Assembly (NCBI RefSeq): GCF_001898315.1
Contig: NZ_MKTQ01000028.1
Span: 184,832-248,831 of the forward strand
DNA from: Microbacterium sp. 70-16
GTDB lineage: Bacteria > Actinomycetota > Actinomycetes > Actinomycetales > Microbacteriaceae
Length of the DNA: 64,000 nt
Reading direction: 5' to 3'
Shown: positions 52,521 through 60,244 of the stretch, piece after piece
How the letters are laid out: every line of letters starts with the position of its first letter
Position numbering within the stretch: the stretch's first letter is position 1
Notes under the pieces: generated by a model
Seen by the model: the letters and a program-made list of their open reading frames with translations, nothing else
What the model was told of the DNA's origin: nothing
The model's database searches: none
Made by a program: the position numbers and the translations under genes

Positions 52521-54746
52521 ATGACCGCTTCACGCCCCTTCGACACCAACCTCTTCGACACCGCTCTGTTCGACACCGTGCTCATCGCGAACCGCGGCGA
52601 GATCGCGGTGCGCATCATCCACACGCTGCGTCGCCTCGGCATCCGCTCGATCGCCGTGTACAGCGAGGCGGATGCCGGTGCCCTGCACGTCCGCGAAGCC
52701 GACGAGGCCGTGCGGCTCGGCCCGGCTGCGGCGGCGGAGAGCTACCTGTCGATCGACCGCGTGATCGACGCCGCGCGACGCACGGGCGCGCAGGCGATCC
52801 ACCCGGGGTTCGGGTTCCTCGCCGAGAACGCCGCGTTCGCGCGCGCGTGCGCCGCGGCGGGCATCGTCTTCATCGGGCCGACGCCAGAGTCGATCGAGGC
52901 GATGGGCGACAAGATCTCGGCGCGTGCCGCCGTCGAAGCGCGCGGCGTCGCGACCGTGCCCGGGCTCGCGCGGGCGGACCTGACCGACGCCGACCTCATC
53001 GCGGGAGCGTCCGCCGTCGGCTTCCCCGTGCTGATCAAGCCGTCGGCCGGGGGCGGCGGCAAGGGCATGCACGTCGTGACGGATGCCACGGAACTGCCCG
53101 CCGCGCTCGCTGCCGCGCGGCGCGAGGCCGCGGCATCCTTCGGCGACGACACGCTCTTTCTGGAGCGCTACGTGGCCTCACCCCGGCACATCGAGGTGCA
53201 GATCGTCGCCGACGCGCACGGCAACGTCATCCACCTGGGCGAACGCGAGTGCTCGCTGCAGCGCCGACACCAGAAGGTCATCGAGGAGGCGCCGTCGCCG
53301 CTGCTCGAAGGGCTCGAGAACGGTGCGGTGCTGCGGGCGCAGCTCGGCGCGGCGGCGTGCGAGACCGCGCGTAGCGTCGACTATGTCGGAGCTGGCACGG
53401 TCGAGTTCATCGTCTCGGCGGATGCCCCCGACGAGTTCTTCTTCATGGAGATGAACACCCGTCTGCAGGTCGAACACCCCGTGACCGAGCAGGTGACTGG
53501 CCTCGACCTCGTCGAGTTGCAGGTGCGCATCGCCGCCGGCGAGACCCTGCCGGTGAGCCAGGACGACATCGTGCTGACGGGGCACAGCATCGAGGCACGC
53601 GTGTACGGGGAAGACCCGCAGGCGGGATTCCTGCCGACGGGCGGGCGGGTGCTGCGGGTCGTGCACCCGGGGCCCGCTGTGGGTTCGGGGGTGGCGGTCG
53701 CGCGCCCGGGGCTCCCCGTGGGTTCGGGCGTGCGGGTCGACACCGCGCTCGCCGATGGCCTCGACGTGTCCACCGACTACGACCCGATGCTTGCGAAGAT
53801 CATCGCGACCGGCACCGACCGCGCCGAGGCGCTACGACGTCTCACCACCGCGCTGAGCTCGACCGCGGTGCTGGGGTTCGAGACGAACCTCGAGTTCCTG
53901 CGGCTGCTGCTGCAGACGCCCGAAGTGGTGGCGGGCGACCTCGACACGGGACTGATCGCGCGGGTTTTCGACGCCCTGCCGTTCGCCGAGCCGGATGCCC
54001 GGCGCTTCGCCGAGGCGGCCCTCGTGTGGGATGCCGTGGGTTCGGGCGCTCCGCGGGGTGGCGGCGCGACTGGTGTGGGCGGCACGGGTGGCGCGGCTGG
54101 GCCGTGGCTGCGGGGCGACGGCTGGCGGCTCGGGCCCGCGGCGGCGCGGCGATGGCGGTTGGAGGCGGGCGGGCGGGAGCGCGTGGTGGCGGTGCGGGGG
54201 GCGGCTCATCCGTCCGGAAGTGCGGCTTCGGGGCATCCCACCCCGCCGAACGGGACGGATGAAGCCCGCGTGCAAGTCGACGACGGCCCCGAGTGGCGGG
54301 CATCCGTCACCATCGCCGGCGACGGCCACACGCTGGTGACGATCGCCGGGGTCACGCGCCCCGTCGTGTGGGCCGCCGATCCCGATGGGCCGGGCGGCGG
54401 CGGGCCGGGCCCCGACGGCTCGGGCGGCCTGTGGCTCGCCGCCGGCGGCGCGACCTTCCGGTTCACCGAGCGGGTTGCGGGCCGCGCGTCGGCGGCGGAT
54501 GCCGAGGGGTCACCCCAGGTGGTGTCGCCCCTTCCCGGGACCGTCGTACTGGTGCCGGCATCCGACGGAGGTGCCGTGGCGGTCGGCGACCCGCTCGTCG
54601 TCGTCGAGGCGATGAAGATGGAGCACGTCCTGCGCGCCGCTGTCGCCGGCACCGTGCGGATCGCCGTCTCCCCCGGCGATCGCGTCACCCGCGGCGCCGT
54701 CGTCGCGACGGTCGAACCGCTCCCCACCGCCGCCCCGCCGCAATAA
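52521..54746 (+). CDS. Acyl-CoA carboxylase alpha subunit (biotin carboxylase plus biotin carrier), with repeat-derived segments
   Basis: 741 residues. The biotin carboxylase domain spans about 20-460: [16 protein letters not shown]-grasp GGGGKGMH (177-184), [13 protein letters not shown] and [17 protein letters not shown]-like linker region (about 500-650) leads to the C-terminal biotinyl domain, with EAMKMEH (Lys699). It forms the holoenzyme with the beta subunit encoded just before. The linker is unusually Gly/Pro-rich and includes residues about 562-581, encoded by a family J palindrome. An upstream stretch [20 protein letters not shown] is a duplicated unit. The last codons CCG-CAA and stop TAA belong to a family A element. 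ATG 52521 is used; GTG 52515 overlapping the previous stop is an alternative. Confidence 0.92.
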   Translation: MTASRPFDTNLFDTALFDTVLIANRGEIAVRIIHTLRRLGIRSIAVYSEADAGALHVREADEAVRLGPAAAAESYLSIDRVIDAARRTGAQAIHPGFGFLAENAAFARACAAAGIVFIGPTPESIEAMGDKISARAAVEARGVATVPGLARADLTDADLIAGASAVGFPVLIKPSAGGGGKGMHVVTDATELPAALAAARREAAASFGDDTLFLERYVASPRHIEVQIVADAHGNVIHLGERECSLQRRHQKVIEEAPSPLLEGLENGAVLRAQLGAAACETARSVDYVGAGTVEFIVSADAPDEFFFMEMNTRLQVEHPVTEQVTGLDLVELQVRIAAGETLPVSQDDIVLTGHSIEARVYGEDPQAGFLPTGGRVLRVVHPGPAVGSGVAVARPGLPVGSGVRVDTALADGLDVSTDYDPMLAKIIATGTDRAEALRRLTTALSSTAVLGFETNLEFLRLLLQTPEVVAGDLDTGLIARVFDALPFAEPDARRFAEAALVWDAVGSGAPRGGGATGVGGTGGAAGPWLRGDGWRLGPAAARRWRLEAGGRERVVAVRGAAHPSGSAASGHPTPPNGTDEARVQVDDGPEWRASVTIAGDGHTLVTIAGVTRPVVWAADPDGPGGGGPGPDGSGGLWLAAGGATFRFTERVAGRASAADAEGSPQVVSPLPGTVVLVPASDGGAVAVGDPLVVVEAMKMEHVLRAAVAGTVRIAVSPGDRVTRGAVVATVEPLPTAAPPQ
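54206..54262. repeat. Palindromic element family J, copy 2 (57 bp, inside a coding gene)
   Basis: TCATCCGTCC (54206-54215) and GGACGGATGA (54253-54262) match the arms and exact span of the intergenic copy at 20837-20893. 57 bp is 19 codons, so the frame is kept. Confidence 0.8.
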
Positions 54747-54825
54747 CTCAGGAGTTGCGCCCCGGAAACGGCCCACGACCGCCCGAATGGGGCTCGATGC
54801 GGGCTCCGTTCCTGAGTTATTGCGG
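54738..54825. repeat. Palindromic element family A, copy 2 (88 bp)
   Basis: CCGCAATAACTCAGGA at the left and TCCTGAGTTATTGCGG at the right are perfect complements. The left arm supplies the last two codons and TAA stop of the carboxylase alpha gene (54744-54746). It closely resembles copy 3 in both arms and interior. Confidence 0.93.
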
Positions 54826-54869
54826 GTGGGCGGTGCATGCCGGCCCCCGCCCGCGGGCGCGAGCGGCGC

Positions 54870-55244
54870 TCAGTACGGAGCGACAAGCCCCGGGATCATC
54901 GGGAAGTGCTTCACGTTGCGGGTCAGCAACGGCACGCCGAGCCCGAGCGCCGTTGCCGCGATGGCCAGGTCGGCGCTGTCGATGCCGCGATGCGACGGCA
55001 GCCACTCGCGCCCGAGCGCTCCCGCGCGCTCTGCAACGCCCTCATCAACGGGATGCCACGTGAGCAGCCGCAAGAGTGTGCGCGTCGGCGCTTCCTCCCT
55101 CGGGCGCATTCCGGCGAGGACTTCCATCCGAGTGATCTCGCTCGCGTGCAGCGGCCCGCGCCGATGCGAGGCCTGCAGCACGGCGACCGCGGCATCCTGC
55201 CCCCGCAGCACGTCGATGAGGATCGACGTGTCGACGAGGGTCAT
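54870..55244 (-). CDS. vapC: VapC-type PIN-domain toxin ribonuclease
   Basis: 124 residues. The PIN signature acidic residues are visible: Asp5 in TLVDTSILIDVL, Glu in SEITRMEVLAG (about 40), and Asp in GIDSADLAIAATALGLGVPLLTRN with the second Asp/Asn cluster near 95-110. VapC toxins cut specific tRNAs or rRNA when free of antitoxin. ATG 55244 overlaps the vapB stop by four bases. The final VKHFPMIPGL matches the family C-terminus. The pair lies between two copies of palindrome family A. Confidence 0.9.
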   Translation of the reverse strand: MTLVDTSILIDVLRGQDAAVAVLQASHRRGPLHASEITRMEVLAGMRPREEAPTRTLLRLLTWHPVDEGVAERAGALGREWLPSHRGIDSADLAIAATALGLGVPLLTRNVKHFPMIPGLVAPY

Positions 55245-55483
55245 GAGCCGAGTCGCGCGCCGGAGCGCACGCGCTCGACGTACGAGCGCCCGCCCTCGTC
55301 GCGGCCGCTCCACGCTCCTGCGACGGCAGCGATCGTGGCTTGCCCCTCCGGCGCGCTCGCGCCACCGTAGACACTCACCACTGCGTTGCGGATGAGCGCC
55401 GACATCGACAGCCCCGTGCGCGCGGCCGCCGCATCGAGCAGCCGACGCTCCTCGTCGCCGAGCGAGATCTGCGTGCGCATCAT
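55241..55483 (-). CDS. vapB: VapB-type ribbon-helix-helix antitoxin
   Basis: 80 residues. The N-terminal MMRTQISLGDEERRLLDAAAARTGLSMSALIRNAV is a ribbon-helix-helix DNA-binding domain; the C-terminal half is flexible with Arg/Gly and would wrap the toxin. It neutralises VapC and, with it, represses the operon. The start codon lies within the palindrome ATGATGTA-AGGC-TACATCAT (55482-55501), so operator and translation start coincide and the message may be leaderless. Either of the two adjacent ATG codons could be used. Confidence 0.88.
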   Translation of the reverse strand: MMRTQISLGDEERRLLDAAAARTGLSMSALIRNAVVSVYGGASAPEGQATIAAVAGAWSGRDEGGRSYVERVRSGARLGS

Positions 55484-55501
55484 GATGTAAGGCTACATCA
55501 T
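55482..55501. promoter_or_regulatory. vapBC operator overlapping the vapB start codon
   Basis: Perfect 8-bp arms ATGATGTA and TACATCAT with a 4-base centre AGGC, in an A/T-rich patch at the head of the operon. Fits binding of the VapB ribbon-helix-helix dimer. Confidence 0.75.
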
Positions 55502-55546
55502 AAACCCATCGTGGGCCACCGGCAGTCCGGCGCCAGCACCGCCCCG

Positions 55547-55634
55547 CCGCAATAACTCAGGACTCGCGCCCCTGAAACGGCCCGCGACCGCCCAAATGGG
55601 GCTCACCGCGGGGTCCGTTCCTGGATTATTGCGG
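55547..55634. repeat. Palindromic element family A, copy 3 (88 bp)
   Basis: Same length and orientation as copy 2. The left end is identical for 16 bases; the right end reads TTCCTGGATTATTGCGG with one swap. The flanks (CACCGCCCCG before, TGGGCGG after) also match copy 2. Confidence 0.92.
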
Positions 55635-55705
55635 TGGGCGGCACGAGCCGAGCGCACCGCGAGCAGCGCGGCGCGCGGCGGCCGCGGCGCGCCCGCGCGC
55701 CTGCC

Positions 55706-56746
55706 TCAGGGCCGCACGAGGGTCTTGATCGCGCGGCGCTCGTCCATGGCGGCGTACGCCTCGGCGATCTCGCTCAGGGGCAGCTCGAGGTCGAAGACGA
55801 GACCCGGGTTGATCTTGCGCTGCCACACGAGATCCATCAGGTGCGGGAGGTACGCGCGGCAGTTGGCGGGCCCGCCCTTGAGCCCGACGTTGCGCCAGAA
55901 CAGCTGGTCGACGGGCAGGTCACCGTGCGGCACGCCGACGATGCCGATGTTGCCGCCGTCGCGCACGCTGCCGACGGACTGCAGTCGCGCGCTCTCGGTG
56001 CCGACGCACTCCAGCACGCAGTCCGCGCCGATGCCGTCGGTCACCTCGCGGATGCGCTCGCTGCCGGCCTCGTCGCGCTCTTCGACGATGTGTGTCGCAC
56101 CGAACTCGCGGGCCACGCGCTGGCGCGCCTCGTGCCGGCTCATCGCGATGATGGTCGTGGCGCCCAGCTCACGCGCGGCGAGGATGGCACACAGGCCCAC
56201 GGCGCCGTCGCCGACGACCGCGACCGACGAGCCCGGGCCGACGCCCGCGCTGACTGCCGCGTGCCAGCCCGTGCACATGACGTCCGAGAGGGCGAGCAGG
56301 CTCGGGATGAGGTCAGCGGGCGGCGCCGCCGGCGTCGCGACGAGCGTGCCGTCGGCCATCGGGATGCGCACGACGTCGGCCTGCGCACCGTCGTAGTGCG
56401 ACCCGTGCCGGCAGTTGGCGGTCGCGCCCTTGAGGCACAGCGGACACGTGCCGTCGGACGGGTTGAAGCCGCCCACGACGAAGTCGCCGACCTTGATCGT
56501 CGTGACGGCAGACCCGACCTCGGTCACGACGCCGCACAGCTCATGCCCGATCGGCGTCGGCCCGTCGACCTTCGAGATGCCGCGGTAACGCCACAGGTCT
56601 GACCCGCACACGCACGCGGCGGTGACCTCGAGGATCGCATCGGTCGGCTCGAGCAGCACGGGGCGCGGGCGCTGCTCATAGCGGACGTCGCCCGGCGCGT
56701 GGATGACGGCGCCGAACATCGTGCGGGTTTCAGTGACAGTGGTCAT
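55706..56746 (-). CDS. Zinc-dependent alcohol dehydrogenase (MDR family)
   Basis: 346 residues. Catalytic zinc ligands are in CVCGSDLWRYRG (Cys) and PIGHELCGVV (His-Glu). The structural-zinc lobe region DGTCPLCLKGATANCRHGSHYDG has fewer cysteines than classical ADHs. The Rossmann motif is VAVVGDGAVGLCAILAA. The overall pattern matches the actinobacterial 'zinc-dependent alcohol dehydrogenase' close to glutathione-independent formaldehyde/threonine dehydrogenase-like proteins; substrate unknown. ATG 56746 has AAAGGA five bases upstream. It lies downstream of the MFS exporter gene on the same strand, with a 91-base spacer holding a 41-bp period repeat. Confidence 0.88.
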   Translation of the reverse strand: MTTVTETRTMFGAVIHAPGDVRYEQRPRPVLLEPTDAILEVTAACVCGSDLWRYRGISKVDGPTPIGHELCGVVTEVGSAVTTIKVGDFVVGGFNPSDGTCPLCLKGATANCRHGSHYDGAQADVVRIPMADGTLVATPAAPPADLIPSLLALSDVMCTGWHAAVSAGVGPGSSVAVVGDGAVGLCAILAARELGATTIIAMSRHEARQRVAREFGATHIVEERDEAGSERIREVTDGIGADCVLECVGTESARLQSVGSVRDGGNIGIVGVPHGDLPVDQLFWRNVGLKGGPANCRAYLPHLMDLVWQRKINPGLVFDLELPLSEIAEAYAAMDERRAIKTLVRP

Positions 56747-56760
56747 GACAGTCCTTTCGA

Positions 56761-56826
56761 GGGAGCGAACCGAGGAGAGCGAACGGAGAAGAGCGGACGG
56801 AGGGAGCGAACCGAGGAAGCGAACGG
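56761..56826. repeat. Purine-rich direct repeat between MFS and ADH genes
   Basis: GGGAGCGAACCGAGGA occurs at 56761-56776 and again at 56802-56817, each followed by AGCGAACGGA-like sequence. One strand is almost purely purine in this stretch. Confidence 0.75.
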
Positions 56827-56837
56827 AAAACGACAGG

Positions 56838-58250
56838 TCAGCGACGGCGCGTCGCCGGGACGATCGTGAACAGGATGACAGCGGTCGCGATCGCAAGGAA
56901 GGCGCTCGCGCCGAGCAGCGCCGTCGAGACCTCGGCCGTGACGGCGGCGGCTCCGGCGGTCGCCGACGACGCTGCGGCCGTTCCGATTGCGACGAGGATG
57001 CCCAGGCCCAGCGACGACCCGATCTGGTGGAAGGTGTTGAGCACTCCCGAGGCGGCGCCGGCGTCGGAGGCATCCGCCCCGGCGATGCCGAAGGACGTGA
57101 GCGGCGCGAGCGCGAGGCCTTGCCCTGCACCGATCAGCACCATCGGCAGCGCGACTGAGACGAGGTATGAGCTGTCGGCGGTGACGCGGCTGAGCCAGAA
57201 GATCCCGGCGAGGGTGACCACGACGCCGACGACGAGGATGATCGTGCCGCCGAACCGGCGGACGAGACGCGGGATCGCAAGCGCGACGACGAAGTTGACG
57301 ATCGTCATCGGCAGGAACGCGAGCCCCGCCTGCACCGGCGTGAACCCGAACACGAGCTGCAGGAACTGACTCGTGAAGTAGAAGAACCCGATCATCGACG
57401 CGAGGTACAGCAGGCGCGTGACGTAGGCGCCCGTGCGGACGGGGCTCGAGAACAGCTGCAGCGGCACGATGGGCTGCGCCGCGCGCGACTCGATGAACAC
57501 GAACAGCGCGAGCGCGACGAGAGCGAACGCGGCCGAGAGGTAGGGGACGGGGCTGTCCCAGCCGAACTCGGCGCCGAACAGGATCGCGAACACGAGCGCA
57601 CCGACACCGAGCATCGAGGCGACCGCACCGAGCACGTCGAAGCGGCCCGACTGCTTGCCACCGCCCGGCAGGAACCGCGGGGCAAGCAGCAGCATCGCGA
57701 TGCCGATCGGCACGTTGATGAAGAATCCGGCGCGCCACGAGAAGAGGGATGCCGCGGCTCCGCCGACGACCATGCCCAGGCTCGCGCCGATGCCCGCCGC
57801 CGCGGAGTACCACGCGACCGCGCGATTGCGCTCCTCGCCCTCGAAGCTCGCGGTGATGAGCGCAAGCGACGACGGCGCGACGATCGCCGCGCCGATCCCC
57901 TGCAGGGCGCGGGCCGCGATGATGAGCCAGGATGCCGGGGCGATCGCGATCAGCAGCGACGCGGTCGAGAAGATGATGAGCCCTGTGATGAACACGGGCT
58001 TGCGTCCGAGCAGGTCGCCGGCGCGGGCGCCGACCAGCAGCAGACCGCCGAAAACGAGCGTGTAGGCATCCTGCACCCATGCCAGCTCGGTCGCCGACAT
58101 GCCGAACTCAGCCTGCAGACTCGGCAGCCCCGTGAAGATCACCGAGTTGTCCAGGATGATCATGAAGTAGCTGACGAGCACGATCGCGAGCATCGCGCCC
58201 TTGTGGAGCGCGCGCGAGGCGACGGTCTGGGTTCCGGTAGTCGTGGTCAC
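56838..58250 (-). CDS. MFS multidrug exporter, 14-TM (DHA2/EmrB-QacA type)
   Basis: 470 residues with fourteen predicted transmembrane segments. Motif D1-like VSYFMIILDNSVIFTGLPSLQ starts the first helix, loop 2-3 has GARAGDLLGRKPVF (motif A), and motif C-like GIGASLGMVVGGAAASLFSWRAGFFINVPIG lies in helix 5. It exports drugs or other hydrophobic compounds with proton exchange. GTG 58250 has no ribosome-binding site, so a leaderless start is possible. Probably transcribed with the ADH gene downstream. Confidence 0.9.
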   Translation of the reverse strand: MTTTTGTQTVASRALHKGAMLAIVLVSYFMIILDNSVIFTGLPSLQAEFGMSATELAWVQDAYTLVFGGLLLVGARAGDLLGRKPVFITGLIIFSTASLLIAIAPASWLIIAARALQGIGAAIVAPSSLALITASFEGEERNRAVAWYSAAAGIGASLGMVVGGAAASLFSWRAGFFINVPIGIAMLLLAPRFLPGGGKQSGRFDVLGAVASMLGVGALVFAILFGAEFGWDSPVPYLSAAFALVALALFVFIESRAAQPIVPLQLFSSPVRTGAYVTRLLYLASMIGFFYFTSQFLQLVFGFTPVQAGLAFLPMTIVNFVVALAIPRLVRRFGGTIILVVGVVVTLAGIFWLSRVTADSSYLVSVALPMVLIGAGQGLALAPLTSFGIAGADASDAGAASGVLNTFHQIGSSLGLGILVAIGTAAASSATAGAAAVTAEVSTALLGASAFLAIATAVILFTIVPATRRR

Positions 58251-58350
58251 ACATCAAGTAGACGCGCGCCGTGGCATCCGCGGCAGTGTCGCCCGTGCCC
58301 GGTACTGGCGGAACCCCCTTCGCCGCCGCGGCCGCCGCGCGCGCCTACGC

Positions 58351-58434
58351 CTACGCCTCGCGAGTACCCTTCGATACACCGCGCTGCGCGCGGCACTCAG
58401 GGACCGACGGCTGCGAGGCTACGCCTCGCGAGTT
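58351..58434. repeat. Direct repeat of the transglutaminase gene 3' end with palindromic filler
   Basis: CTACGCCTCGCGAGT occurs at 58351-58365 and at 58419-58433. The second copy is the coded end (Thr-Arg-Glu-Ala-stop) of the minus-strand transglutaminase gene. The filler contains TTCGATACACCGCGCTGCGC and CTCAGGGACCG, a motif type I associate with intergenic repeats in Microbacteriaceae. Confidence 0.75.
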
Positions 58435-59315
58435 ATTGTGACCTGGACGTGCAGCTCGCTCTTGAACGGGCCGGCGTACACGCCGCGCAGGGGCGGCACG
58501 TCGTTGTAGTCGCGGCCACGGCCCACGAGCACGTGCCGTTCGCCGATCTCGATGCGGTTGGTCGGGTCGAACCCCTGCCACTCGCCGGCGAACCACTCCA
58601 CCCACGCGTGCGACTCGCCGGTGACGGCGACGCCGACCTCGGGGTGGGCGCTGGGGTGCAGGTAGCCCGACACGTAGCGCGCCGGGATGCCGACCTCGCG
58701 CAGCGCGCCGAGGGTGATGTGGGTGATGTCCTGGCAGACGCCTTTGTGCTGTCCCCACGCGTCGGCCGCCGTCGAGTGGACGCCGGTCGTGCCAGGCATG
58801 TACTCCACGGCATCCCGCACCGCCGCCGCGATCGCGAGGGCGGCGCGCGCCGGCTCGTCGTGCTGGGCGGCGATCGTGCGCGCGAGGTCTGCGACCTCGG
58901 CAGGCGGCGCCGTGCGGTGTGACTGCCCACGCATCTCGACCGTCGCGATCGACTGCGCACTCTCGAGCGCGAGGCGCTCCCACCCGTAGGCGAAGTACGC
59001 GAGCGGTCGCGGGCGCACCTCGACGAGCGAGCGGGCCGTGATCGACAGGTCGGTGTGCGCGGCGAGCACGTCGAATGCCGCCACGCGCGTGCCGAAGTAG
59101 TCGGTGTAGTAGTTGACGCTCGTGGACGGGTCGATGTCGAGCTGTGAACTCAGCACGAACTGCGTCTCGGTCGAGCTCGGCAGCATGCGCGCCTCGTTGT
59201 ACGACGCGCCGACCTCGCCCTGGTAGGCGAAGCCCGTCGCGTGCTCGATCCGCAGCCGGTGCGGGCCCGACAGGGTCTGCGTGAAGGCCGCCGGCAGCGC
59301 CCGGTCGTCGGTCAT
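58419..59315 (-). CDS. Transglutaminase-like cysteine protease-fold protein
   Basis: 298 residues. The N-terminal beta-rich transglutaminase N domain (about 15-110, LRIEHATGFAYQGEV) precedes the catalytic domain. The triad is Cys in GVCQDITHI (about 180), His in GESHAWVEWF and Asp in GFDPTNR. Without a signal peptide, so cytoplasmic. In the conserved trio with alpha-E and circularly permuted ATP-grasp proteins it is predicted to process or crosslink a peptide product. ATG 59315 overlaps the alpha-E stop by four bases. Confidence 0.92.
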   Translation of the reverse strand: MTDDRALPAAFTQTLSGPHRLRIEHATGFAYQGEVGASYNEARMLPSSTETQFVLSSQLDIDPSTSVNYYTDYFGTRVAAFDVLAAHTDLSITARSLVEVRPRPLAYFAYGWERLALESAQSIATVEMRGQSHRTAPPAEVADLARTIAAQHDEPARAALAIAAAVRDAVEYMPGTTGVHSTAADAWGQHKGVCQDITHITLGALREVGIPARYVSGYLHPSAHPEVGVAVTGESHAWVEWFAGEWQGFDPTNRIEIGERHVLVGRGRDYNDVPPLRGVYAGPFKSELHVQVTITREA

Positions 59316-60244
59316 GAGGTCTCTCCGATCCAGCTGGGCTCGGCGTGCGTCGGGAAGAACCGGGCGCGGATCGCCTCGGATGCCTCGCGCGTGACCTTCT
59401 GCACCTGCTCCATGTGCTCGGGCAGCTCGCTGAGGATCTCTTCGATCGGCCGGTACTCGAGGTCGTTGCGGATGCGTCCGAGCGCGCGCAGCACCGTGTT
59501 CGAGTGCCCGACGCGGTCGGCGACCGGGTCGATCGCGCTCATGCACTTCTCGGCGCGGGCGATCGAGTGGATGACCGAGCGCGGGAACAGCCGGTCCAGC
59601 AGCAGGAACTCGGCGGCGTTGGAAGCACTGGGCATCCCCCGGTACGTGCGCAGGTACGCCTCGTAGGCACCGCACGAACGCAGGATCGTCGTCCACGACG
59701 GGCCGGATGCCTCGGTCAGCGACCGCGTCGCGAGCAGCCGCGCCGTCATGTCGGTGCGCTCAATCGCGCGCCCGAGGGCGAGGAACTGCCAGGCCTCGTC
59801 GCGGCTCGTGGACGAGTCGGTGATGCCGACGGCGAGGGCCGAGCGCTCGCGCACCCACTGGAAGAACTCGTGCACCTTCTCGTTGTTGATGCGTCGGGGC
59901 ATCCGCGAATAGGTCGTGTTGAGGGTCTCCCACAGGTCGGTCGAGACGATCTCGCGGGCGCGCCGGGCGTTCTCGCGCGACGCCTGCACGGCGTACGCGA
60001 TGCTCGACGGGTTGGTCCGGTCGACGGCGAGGCTCGTGAGCACGTCGCTGCGCGTGACCTTCTCGGTGCCTTCGGGCGGGAACGAGCCCATGACCCCCAT
60101 AAGCGAGCGGCACGCGGTGTCTTCGTCGACCCAGGGGTCTTCCAGCAGCAGCTGCAGGTGCACGTCGAGGATGCGCGCCGTCCCGTCCGCACGCTCGATG
60201 TAGCGCCCGATCCAGAACAGGCTCTCGGCGATGCGGCTCAGCAT
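59312..60244 (-). CDS. Alpha-E domain protein (DUF403)
   Basis: 310 residues, almost entirely helical. The start MLSRIAESLFWIGRYIERADGTARILD and the later RAIERTDMTARLL form the repeated ER-DxTAR-type motif of the alpha-E domain. EFLLLDRLFPRSVIHSI closes the conserved core. The molecular function is not established; the domain is almost always encoded with circularly permuted ATP-grasp and transglutaminase proteins. ATG 60244 lies seven bases inside the end of the upstream ATP-grasp gene; its ribosome-binding site GGGGAGG sits just after the palindrome that forms that gene's tail. Confidence 0.93.
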   Translation of the reverse strand: MLSRIAESLFWIGRYIERADGTARILDVHLQLLLEDPWVDEDTACRSLMGVMGSFPPEGTEKVTRSDVLTSLAVDRTNPSSIAYAVQASRENARRAREIVSTDLWETLNTTYSRMPRRINNEKVHEFFQWVRERSALAVGITDSSTSRDEAWQFLALGRAIERTDMTARLLATRSLTEASGPSWTTILRSCGAYEAYLRTYRGMPSASNAAEFLLLDRLFPRSVIHSIARAEKCMSAIDPVADRVGHSNTVLRALGRIRNDLEYRPIEEILSELPEHMEQVQKVTREASEAIRARFFPTHAEPSWIGETS

